NCBI GenBank assembly: GCA_964444825.1
Contig: CAYUIS010000043.1
Coordinates: 1-35,051 of the forward strand
Origin: CAYUIS01 sp964444825
GTDB taxonomy: Bacteria > Chloroflexota > Anaerolineae > B4-G1
Direction of reading: 5' to 3'
DNA length: 35,051 nt
Shown here: piece by piece, positions 28,431 to 35,051 of the stretch
Numbering within the stretch: the first letter of the stretch is position 1
How the letters are laid out: the number at the start of each line of letters is the position of its first letter
Position numbers and translations under genes: made by a program
Notes under the pieces: generated by a model
The model's input: only the letters and a program-made list of their open reading frames with translations
Told to the model about the DNA's origin: nothing
The model's database searches: none

Positions 28431-29672
28431 CTAGCCGATCGCCGGCGTGTACTCGTGCTTGACTACCTCCCCCTCGAGGACTACCAGCGGCACCTGTTTG
28501 ACCGCCCGGATATCAGTCAGGGGGTCGCCGGTGACCGCGATCAGGTCAGCGAGCTTGCCGGCCTCCAGGGTGCCGATTTCATCCCAGCCCATCGCCTCGG
28601 CCGGCCAGGCGGTCGCCGCCTGCAACGCCTGCATAGGCGAGCAGCCGTACTCGACCAGGCGGCGGATCTCGTCGGCCAGCGAATCAAAGGGAATCTGGTC
28701 GCTAAAGCTGTCGGTCCCGGCGCCCAGCTTGAGCCCGATCTTGACGGCGTAGGCCAACGACTCCCGCAGGCGTTCCATCATAGTCACGATCCCGGGATAA
28801 TCCTTCTCCGCCTGCCGCGCCACCATCGGATCGGGGTGCCGGCGGCGCTGCTCGCTGCGAATCAGGTTGTCCTCCCACATATGGAGGGTGGGATCCCAGA
28901 GGATGCCCTTTTCCAGGGCGAGATCGAGCTCTTCCTCAGTGGGGGTGCCGTGCTCAAAAGTGTCGACCCCCGCGTCGATCGCCATGCGTTCGGCCGGGGC
29001 GCCGATGGTGTGGCAGGCGACCTTTTTGCCCAGCCGGTGGGCCTCATCGACTGCCGCGTTCAGCTCCTCCTGGGTCATCTCGGCGCCATTGTTGGCGATC
29101 TTGATAAAGTCCGCCCCGGCGCGCACCTCCTCGCGCACCGCGCGGCGAAAGTCGTAGGGGCCGTCCGCCTGGTTGGAGAGACCGGGGAAAAAGTGGCAGT
29201 GACCGGCCGTGGCAGTTACCAGGCGCCCGGCGACATAGACCCTGGGCCCCAAGATGCGGCCCTTGCGGATGGCGCGCTGGACGTCGAACATGATATTGTC
29301 GACGGTCGCGGTGTCGCGGGCTGTGGTCACCCCCGCCATCAAGACGGTGCGCAGATTCGCGGCTGCCAGCAGCGCAATGTCGACCTGCGAGTAGGAGAGA
29401 GCAGGAACGAAATCCCGGGTATATGGAGCGAGATCGCTCTCCTCCCAGTAAAAGGTGGGATGGACGTGCATGTCGATCAGCCCGGGCAGCAAGGTGGCCT
29501 CGGGCAGCTCGATGACGCGCGCTCCGGGAAAAGCGGGCGCCCCGGCGGGCGCCCCTGCATAAACAATGCGCCGGCCCGCCATAGCAACCAGGCCCGGGCA
29601 GAAGGGCTCCGCTCCGGTTCCATCGATGAGCATCTTGGCCCGTACGATCAGATTCGCGTTTCCTTCGGACAC
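28431..29672 (-). CDS. Imidazolonepropionase-like / Xaa-Pro dipeptidase-like amidohydrolase (paralogue 2)
   Basis: A 413-residue COG1228-type amidohydrolase with a GTG start at 29672-29670, supported by AAGGAG 6 nt upstream. H69 and H71 (LIDMHVHP), K191 (ADFIKIAN), H221, H241 and D321 (GAGTDSF) give a complete binuclear metal site. It is collinear with the 25533-26759 product over at least the first 330 residues without gaps, so the two arose by duplication; the loop after D321 (SDQIPFD versus WTSTWRAE) and the 260-275 region differ most and may set substrate choice. It starts 16 bp after the fused ABC ATPase gene ends, which ties hydrolysis to import. The protein is cytosolic (no signal peptide). 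It probably cleaves a dipeptide-like or cyclic amide substrate; which one is unknown. Confidence 0.9.
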   Translation of the reverse strand: MSEGNANLIVRAKMLIDGTGAEPFCPGLVAMAGRRIVYAGAPAGAPAFPGARVIELPEATLLPGLIDMHVHPTFYWEESDLAPYTRDFVPALSYSQVDIALLAAANLRTVLMAGVTTARDTATVDNIMFDVQRAIRKGRILGPRVYVAGRLVTATAGHCHFFPGLSNQADGPYDFRRAVREEVRAGADFIKIANNGAEMTQEELNAAVDEAHRLGKKVACHTIGAPAERMAIDAGVDTFEHGTPTEEELDLALEKGILWDPTLHMWEDNLIRSEQRRRHPDPMVARQAEKDYPGIVTMMERLRESLAYAVKIGLKLGAGTDSFSDQIPFDSLADEIRRLVEYGCSPMQALQAATAWPAEAMGWDEIGTLEAGKLADLIAVTGDPLTDIRAVKQVPLVVLEGEVVKHEYTPAIG

Positions 29673-29688
29673 GATAGACTCCTTGACT

Positions 29689-31740
29689 TTACGATAACAG
29701 CCCTACCCGGACCTTCTCCGGGAAGTAGCAGGCCGTCAGATGTTCTGTCCCCTCTGCTGCTTGCAGGGGGGGGATTTCCACGCTGCATCGCTCCTGGGCG
29801 TAACGGCAGCGGGGGTGGAAGGGGCAGCCCGGCGGGGGATTGCGAGGACTGGGGATCTCGCCGGTCAGGAGAATGCGCTCGCGCTTTCCGCGCAGCCGAG
29901 GGTCGGGCAGGGGGATGGCGGACATCAGCGCCTCGGTGTAAGGATGTCGAGCGCGGGCAAAGAGTGCTTTCGTCTCGGCCAATTCCACGATCTTGCCTAG
30001 ATACATCACCGCCACACGGTCGGCGATGAAGCTGATGACATTCAGGTTGTGAGAGATGACGATATAGGTCAGGTTCAGCCGCTCGCGCAGTTCTTTGAGC
30101 AGGTTCAGGATGCCGGCGGCGACCGAGACATCCAGACCTGAGGTCGGCTCGTCCGCCACCAGGAACTCGGGGTTGAGCGCCAGGGCCCGCGCGATGCCGA
30201 CCCGACGTGCCTGACCTCCCGACAACTGGTGGGGGTACTTGTCGGCCTGCTCGGTCGAGAGGCCAACCATCTCCAGCAACTCGTCCACCTTGTTCTTGCT
30301 CTTGATCGGGACCCCGTGGATCAGGAACGGCTCCAGCAGCAGGGATGAGACCTTCATGCGCGGGCTCAGGCTAGAGCTGGGGTCCTGGAAGATCATCGCC
30401 ATCTGCGCGCGCATAGGCCGAAGGGCGGATTGGCGCAGCGTGGTGATGTCCTGACCCTGCACCAAGATCTCGCCGCCAGTGGTCGGTTCCAGGCGCAGGA
30501 TGGTGCGCCCGAGGGTGGTCTTGCCCGAACCAGACTCGCCCACCAGCGCCAGGGTCTCGCCGCGTCGGATCGCGACGTCGACCCCATCCACTGCCCGCAC
30601 GGTCCCGCCGCGCTGACCCAGCACCTTTCCCAGCAAGGACACGTGGTCGCTGAAATGAGTGCGCAGCTCCCGCACCTCGACCACCACATCCTCACTCGCT
30701 GTGCGCTCCTGGCGATCGGCGAATTCGGAAGATTCGGCTCTGGGCGGCGCTTCCTCGATCTCTATCTCTTCATGGCAGATGTGGCACAAGACTCGGTGCC
30801 CGCCCACCTGGATGAGCTGCGGCTCGGTCGTGTGGCAGGCGGCGAGCGCGTAATCGCAGCGGGGCGCGAACTTGCAGCCGACCGGAAGCTCCTTGAGGCT
30901 GGGAACCCGCCCGCGGATGGTACGCAGCCTGCCCGCCAGAAGGCTGCGCGTGGGGTGCGAACGCAAGAGTGCCCGGGTATAGGGATGTTGTGGCTTCTCA
31001 AAAATAGTCAGGGTCTCACCAGCCTCGACAATGTTGCCGGCGTACATGACGAGGACCTGATCGCACAATTGCGCCACAATCCCGAGGTCGTGAGTGATAT
31101 AGAGGATGGCGGTGCCCAGTTCGTCTCGCAGGCTTTTAATCAGGTCAACGATCTGCGCCTCCAGGGTCACGTCCAGAGCAGAAGTAGGCTCATCAGCGAT
31201 CAGTATAGCGGGGTTGGACAGAAGCGCGGTGGCGATCATAATCCGTTGCCGCATCCCGCCGGAGAACTGGTGCGGGTACTCTTTGATCTGACGCGCGGCG
31301 TCGGCGATACCGACCCGGTCCAGCATCTCGACCGCCCGCGCGCGCAAGGCCTGGTGGAACTGTGGCTCGCCGGTCTCCTGATGCGCCCGCAGAGCGTCTA
31401 TCATCTGATCCTCGACGCTAAAGACGGGATTGAGGCTGGTCATCGGATCTTGAAAGATCATCGCCAGCTCTTTGCCCCGGATAGCGCGCATCTCTTCCTT
31501 GTCGAGCTGGCGCAAATCCCTTCCCTGGAAGAGGATCTGACCGGAGCTGATCTCACCGTTTGGCGGCAGCAGGCGCATGACGGCCGAGGCGACCGTGCTT
31601 TTGCCGCAGCCCGATTCGCCCACGATGCCGACGATGTCGCTCTCATTCACCTCAAAACTGGTGTTGCGGATCGCGGTCAGCACTCCCTCGCGGGTGTGGT
31701 ACTTGATCTCCAGATCCTTTACTTGGAGTAAGGCGCCCAT
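29689..31740 (-). CDS. Fused double ATP-binding subunit of a Dpp/Opp-type ABC importer
   Basis: A 683-residue protein with two complete ABC ATPase domains, equivalent to DppD fused to DppF (compare the fused GsiA and YejF). Domain 1 has Walker A GESGCGKST at 41-49, signature FSGGMRQR and Walker B LIADEPTSALD; domain 2 has Walker A GESGSGKTT at 401-409 (K407), signature LSGGQARR and Walker B LVADEPTSGLD. Both are followed by the oligopeptide-transporter C-terminal segment (HPYTRALLRSHP, HPYTEALMSAIP) with its Cys-containing motifs CKFAPRC and CPFHPRC. It powers uptake through the two permeases encoded just upstream. The start ATG overlaps the stop of the permease gene by one base (TGATG), indicating translational coupling. 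The imported substrate is not identifiable, but peptides or nickel are usual for the family. Confidence 0.95.
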   Translation of the reverse strand: MGALLQVKDLEIKYHTREGVLTAIRNTSFEVNESDIVGIVGESGCGKSTVASAVMRLLPPNGEISSGQILFQGRDLRQLDKEEMRAIRGKELAMIFQDPMTSLNPVFSVEDQMIDALRAHQETGEPQFHQALRARAVEMLDRVGIADAARQIKEYPHQFSGGMRQRIMIATALLSNPAILIADEPTSALDVTLEAQIVDLIKSLRDELGTAILYITHDLGIVAQLCDQVLVMYAGNIVEAGETLTIFEKPQHPYTRALLRSHPTRSLLAGRLRTIRGRVPSLKELPVGCKFAPRCDYALAACHTTEPQLIQVGGHRVLCHICHEEIEIEEAPPRAESSEFADRQERTASEDVVVEVRELRTHFSDHVSLLGKVLGQRGGTVRAVDGVDVAIRRGETLALVGESGSGKTTLGRTILRLEPTTGGEILVQGQDITTLRQSALRPMRAQMAMIFQDPSSSLSPRMKVSSLLLEPFLIHGVPIKSKNKVDELLEMVGLSTEQADKYPHQLSGGQARRVGIARALALNPEFLVADEPTSGLDVSVAAGILNLLKELRERLNLTYIVISHNLNVISFIADRVAVMYLGKIVELAETKALFARARHPYTEALMSAIPLPDPRLRGKRERILLTGEIPSPRNPPPGCPFHPRCRYAQERCSVEIPPLQAAEGTEHLTACYFPEKVRVGLLS

Positions 31741-32630
31741 CAGCCCTCCCCCGTCCCGGCTAGTCGCGGGTCGAGTACGTCGCGCAGTGTCTCGCCCAAC
31801 AGGGTGAATCCCAGCGTCGTCAGGATCAACGTGAGTCCCGCCCAGGTGATGGGCCAGGCCGACTGGCGGATCTCTTCATAACCGTCTGAGAGGATAGCGC
31901 CCCAACTGGGAGTCGGTGGGCGCACTCCCAGCCCCAGGAACGAGAGTCCGGCCTCAAAGATGATCACCCAGGGCAAGTCCATCGCAGCCATGATAAGCAG
32001 CGGTGGCAGGATATTCGGCAGGATGTGGCGCTGGGCGATTCGCCAGGGGCTCGCTCCCAGCGAGCGCTCGGCCTCCACATAGACATTCTGCTTGGCAGCC
32101 AGGACCTGGGCCCGGACGATACGCGCATATCCGGGCGACCAGCTCAGTCCGATAACTACCACCAGGTTGACCAAACTGGGTCCCAACAGCACCAGAAAGG
32201 TGAGCGCCAGCATGAGCACCGGAATAGAGCGAAAGGTGTCCAATAGCACCAGAACCACGTCATCGACGATCCCTCCCAGGTAGCCGGCCAGGAGTCCGAG
32301 CACGAGACCGCCCGAAAGGGCGATGCCCATCGAGGGCAGTGCAACGCCGAGCGCGATGCGCGATCCATAGATCAGGCGTGACAAAAGATCACGCCCGATG
32401 TGATCGGTGCCCAGCAGGTACTGTCGTGAGGGCCCTTGCAAGCGACTGGGGATATGCTGGTCAGCGAAGCCATAAGGCGCCAGCAGCGGGGCAAAGATCA
32501 CCGTGATCACAAAGCCCAGCACGATGACAAAACCGAGCGCGCCGAGCGGGCGGCTCAATACCTCCCCCAGCACCGGGATTCGATCGAGAAAGCGCTGCAG
32601 GCGATTTCTACGGCGGGTTACAAATTCCAT
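31740..32630 (-). CDS. Dpp/Opp-type ABC importer permease, DppC-like
   Basis: A 296-residue inner-membrane permease. It has a basic cytoplasmic N-terminus (RRRNRLQRF), a first helix ending in FAPLLAPYGF, the DppC/OppC hallmark LLGTDHIGRDLLSRLIYGSR, and a core of five further helices. The EAA loop EAERSLGASPWRIAQRHILPN should couple to the ATPase. The start is ATG 32630, with GAGGAAGA as ribosome binding site inside the end of the upstream gene. It forms the channel together with the DppB-like product; spacing is 1 nt upstream and a 1-base overlap downstream, so the three genes form one translation-coupled unit. Confidence 0.94.
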   Translation of the reverse strand: MEFVTRRRNRLQRFLDRIPVLGEVLSRPLGALGFVIVLGFVITVIFAPLLAPYGFADQHIPSRLQGPSRQYLLGTDHIGRDLLSRLIYGSRIALGVALPSMGIALSGGLVLGLLAGYLGGIVDDVVLVLLDTFRSIPVLMLALTFLVLLGPSLVNLVVVIGLSWSPGYARIVRAQVLAAKQNVYVEAERSLGASPWRIAQRHILPNILPPLLIMAAMDLPWVIIFEAGLSFLGLGVRPPTPSWGAILSDGYEEIRQSAWPITWAGLTLILTTLGFTLLGETLRDVLDPRLAGTGEG

Positions 32631-32631
32631 C

Positions 32632-33588
32632 TCATCTTCCTCGCAGACTGTCGAACTCGATTCTCGGGTCGAGATAGGTGTAGACCAGGTCGGTCAACAA
32701 GTTGGCGATCACAAATAGAAAGGCGACCACCAGGACGCCGGCACGCATGGCGGGAAAGTTGCGAGTCTCGACGGCGCGAAAGATCAGCCGGCCCATTCCT
32801 GGCCGGGCGAAAATGAGCTCGACAAAGAGCGCACCACCCATCAGGTTGCCAATGCCCAGGCCCAGAACAGCCACTGTGGGGACCAGGGCGTTCTTAAGTG
32901 CATACTTGTAGAGAATCAGCCGCTCACGCAGACCGGCCGCCATGGCAGCCCGGATGTAGGTCTCGTTGAGCACCTCCAGCAGGCTGGCGCGCACCAGGCG
33001 GGCCAGGTAGCCCACCCAGGTGATCGCCAGGGCTATGGTAGGCAAGATCAGATGCTTGATGTAATCCACCGGGTCCCCATCCTCACCCAGGCCGATGGCG
33101 GGTAGCCAGCCCAGCTCAACCGCAAAGACGCGCAGCAGGATGAGGCCGCCCACATAGGTCGGCACGATGATAAAAGAGATCGAGATGATGGCGGTAAAGC
33201 GGTCGAGCCAGGAACCGGGATGGGTCGCCGAAAAGACACCCAGCGGGATGCCTATCACGACCGCCACGGCTATACTGCTCCCGGCGAGGGCGATCGTGTG
33301 CGGCAGAACGCTAAAGATCGTTTCACTGATAGGCCGGCCGGAAAAAACATCATTCCCAAAACTGCCGCGCAGGACACTCTTGATGAAATTCCACACCTGC
33401 ACCGTCACTGGCTTGTCTAGATCCATAGCCGCCCGCACCCGGGCGACCGTCTTTGCGTTGGCCCGCGGGCCGAGCAATTTCCGGGCCGGGTCACCGGGGA
33501 CGATGTGCACCAACAGTGACAACAGGACGGTAAGAAGAAAGAGCACCAGGATGGTCATGAATATCCGTTTTAGGAGATAAACCTGCAT
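32632..33588 (-). CDS. Dpp/Opp-type ABC importer permease, DppB-like
   Basis: A 318-residue inner-membrane permease of the DppB/OppB type. The start is ATG 33588, with AAAGGA 8 nt upstream. The N-terminal helix (YLLKRIFMTILVLFLL) is followed by the family signature HIVPGDPARKLLG, a periplasmic loop, and the five-helix core with the EAA-type loop MAAGLRERLILYKYALKNAL. The C-terminus YTYLDPRI is typical. It pairs with the DppC-like protein 1 nt downstream. No substrate-binding protein gene adjoins the permeases; it may lie beyond the right edge or be replaced by an orphan binding protein. Confidence 0.94.
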   Translation of the reverse strand: MQVYLLKRIFMTILVLFLLTVLLSLLVHIVPGDPARKLLGPRANAKTVARVRAAMDLDKPVTVQVWNFIKSVLRGSFGNDVFSGRPISETIFSVLPHTIALAGSSIAVAVVIGIPLGVFSATHPGSWLDRFTAIISISFIIVPTYVGGLILLRVFAVELGWLPAIGLGEDGDPVDYIKHLILPTIALAITWVGYLARLVRASLLEVLNETYIRAAMAAGLRERLILYKYALKNALVPTVAVLGLGIGNLMGGALFVELIFARPGMGRLIFRAVETRNFPAMRAGVLVVAFLFVIANLLTDLVYTYLDPRIEFDSLRGR

Positions 33589-33687
33589 GGTGAATTCCTT
33601 TCAAAAGGCCGACCGGCGAAGGCGAGACACGGTTCCGGCACTGCGATGGCGCCAGGTGGGATCGTTCATCCAGACCATCGGCGTTCT

Positions 33688-34884
33688 CTAGGCGCGCAGG
33701 TCGTGCGCGTGCGCGGTGGCGATCATTGTATCGATCACCCGAGGGTTGGTATCCAGCGGGAAGGGGCTTCCCGTGCTGAGCATAAAGCCCTTTGCCTCCT
33801 GACCAATTCGTAGTTGGCGTTTCGCTTCGGCCGCCATCTCTTCCAGGGTGGCGTTCGGTCCGTAGCGCACGGCGTCGATATTCCCCAGGACAGCGGCCCG
33901 GCCGGCGACCTGGCGCACTACCTCTTCGATCTCGATCAGAAAGTTCTTTTTGCTCTCCTCCACCGCCACGGCCGCGATCTCGAGCTGGGCGATCCGGTCC
34001 AGCCGTGGGACCACGTCGCCGCAGACATAGTAGATCGGCAGCAAGCCTAGGCCGCTCATGTGCTGAAAGTAGGGCTGGTTGTAGGCAAAGACAAACTCCT
34101 CGTAGGCGCGAGGCGAGATGATGTCCGCCCCGGTAAAGACCTCCTCCACATAGATCCCGTGGATGCCGACCTTGGCCCAAGCCTCCATGACCTTCTGCGT
34201 GCAGAGCAATTTTCGTTCCAAGAGATAGTGGAATAGCTTCGGACGATCGTGCTGGATAAGCATAAGCCCCTGGAAACCCAACAGATCATAGGCGTCTGAG
34301 AACGGTGTGTCTAGGATAGTTGTGACAAAGAAGCGATCACCGTAATCAGCGACTACCTTTTTCGGCAGGTCAAAGTCCCCCCGCTCCAGCAGCGCTTGCG
34401 GGTCGGGGAGCGGCAAGCGGACGTCCACCTGCTCCTGGCTGTCGATCTGGCCCGAGCCATCCCAGATGTCTCGCGTGGAGTCGTGTCCGACCGCACGCTC
34501 CATGTTGCCCCAGGGGAGCCGGGATTCGTGCATCGATCGGCGCTCGCCCGTCCCCTTGTCCTCGTAATAGAGCACGCCATCCTCGGCGAGGATATTGGTC
34601 CGCTCGGCCCAGGATCGGCTCGCGCCCCGGCCGATCTCCATCCAGTCCGGCCGCTCCTTAAAAATGCCATAGGCCTGGTAGATGGCGTGCGCGCGGAATT
34701 GGGTGTCCTCCCGGTGATCGACGGGGTAGCGGCTGAGTCCTCGCATGCGGCGCCGATATTGCTCGATATAGTAGGCACGCACGAAATCGGCCAGGAAGAG
34801 AATCAAGTAGGCGGGCGCGGCCGGGACCTGATCGGGAGTTTCCCCCCGGAGAATCTGGACAATTCGCTCTTTCGATGTCGACAA
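33688..34884 (-). CDS. Uroporphyrinogen-decarboxylase-family (MtaA/MtbA-like) protein with atypical metal site
   Basis: A 398-residue UroD-superfamily (COG0407) protein. The start is TTG 34884-34882, supported by AAGGAG (complement of 34891-34896) 6 nt upstream. In methylotrophic systems family members act as methylcobamide:thiol methyltransferases or related corrinoid-linked enzymes; true UroD is unlikely given the context and the divergent N-terminus (IYQAYGIFKERPDWMEIG). In MtaA/MtbA, zinc is bound by His-x-Cys and a late Cys. Here the first motif is Y286-V-C288 in YYVCGD (His lost), and the late Cys position is S373 in STGSPFPLDTN, so only one ligand is kept. It is the first gene of the minus-strand run, 99 bp before the permease gene, and fits a methyl-group transfer pathway with the downstream mttB-like gene. 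It might bind a different metal or no metal. Confidence 0.85.
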   Translation of the reverse strand: MSTSKERIVQILRGETPDQVPAAPAYLILFLADFVRAYYIEQYRRRMRGLSRYPVDHREDTQFRAHAIYQAYGIFKERPDWMEIGRGASRSWAERTNILAEDGVLYYEDKGTGERRSMHESRLPWGNMERAVGHDSTRDIWDGSGQIDSQEQVDVRLPLPDPQALLERGDFDLPKKVVADYGDRFFVTTILDTPFSDAYDLLGFQGLMLIQHDRPKLFHYLLERKLLCTQKVMEAWAKVGIHGIYVEEVFTGADIISPRAYEEFVFAYNQPYFQHMSGLGLLPIYYVCGDVVPRLDRIAQLEIAAVAVEESKKNFLIEIEEVVRQVAGRAAVLGNIDAVRYGPNATLEEMAAEAKRQLRIGQEAKGFMLSTGSPFPLDTNPRVIDTMIATAHAHDLRA

Positions 34885-34986
34885 AACACTCTCCTTCAGT
34901 GGACGCTGCCCATCATGGCTGCTGGGTGCCCCAAAATACCAGGCGGGCGACCTCGGCGGGCCGCTCGCCCCGGAACCTACTTGTCC

Positions 34987-35022
34987 AAAAGCTGGGGCCT
35001 GCGCGGCAGAGCGCAGGCCCCA
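34987..35022 (-). terminator. Rho-independent terminator on the minus strand
   Basis: A perfect 12-bp stem, TGGGGCCTGCGC at 34993-35004 and GCGCAGGCCCCA at 35011-35022, has a 6-nt loop. Read on the minus strand it is followed after 2 nt by TTTT (34990-34987). It would end transcription of a gene beyond the right edge and insulate the operon that begins at 34884. The T-run is short, so strength is moderate. Confidence 0.55.
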
Positions 35023-35051
35023 ACTCGATCATGTGGCGGGGCGCTAACCGG

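Noticed and set aside
28254..30029. 591-residue + strand open frame opposite the amidohydrolase and ABC ATPase genes
   Set aside because: It spans two genuine minus-strand genes with intact active sites, and the translated product shows no family features.

Overview
The window reads as high-GC bacterial DNA from an uncultured Chloroflexota-like (Anaerolineae-like) genome. Three large secreted proteins share a short C-terminal motif of the type x(Y/H)LPLV(L/M)R(N/S), which I associate with surface proteins of that phylum; this assignment is inferred, since no rRNA or marker gene is present. A 100-N gap flanked by an exact 55-bp duplication indicates a short-read, k-mer-based (metagenome-type) assembly.

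Left block (1-4849, + strand): a likely operon of an MttB-family corrinoid methyltransferase (5' end cut by the window), a PLP-dependent Cys/Met-metabolism enzyme, a second MttB homologue, and a class I/II aminotransferase. Every gene whose start is visible has a good ribosome binding site, and each mttB-like gene is followed by a small hairpin in the spacer. None of the MttB homologues in the window has an in-frame amber codon, so they belong to the non-pyrrolysine part of the family (MtgB, MtpB, MtcB, MtyB), which demethylates quaternary amines such as betaines and carnitine.

Middle block (4850-25549): a 140-bp MITE-like element with perfect 16-bp inverted repeats and a 12-bp target duplication lies 2 bp upstream of a consensus-like promoter (TTGACT-N17-TATACT). 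That promoter precedes a secreted seven-repeat SBBP beta-propeller protein, which is interrupted only by the assembly gap. A divergent MttB homologue lies on the minus strand, followed by a possible gene remnant. Next is a + strand pair: a 1472-residue secreted beta-helix/DUF11 protein, and 16 bp later a 3566-residue giant protein. The giant has Ca-binding repeats, Ig-like domains and an internal multi-helix membrane region. In both proteins, globular modules (LamG, P-domain) appear to be inserted inside other beta-sandwich domains.

Right block (25533-34884, - strand): read leftwards, this is a UroD-family methyltransferase homologue, two Dpp/Opp-type permeases, a fused double ATPase, an amidohydrolase, a fourth MttB homologue and a second amidohydrolase paralogue. 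The genes are closely packed and form a probable import, hydrolysis and demethylation pathway for an N-methylated, peptide-like or betaine-like compound. No corrinoid protein, corrinoid activase or substrate-binding protein is visible, so these must be encoded elsewhere. A minus-strand terminator near the right edge separates this block from whatever lies beyond.
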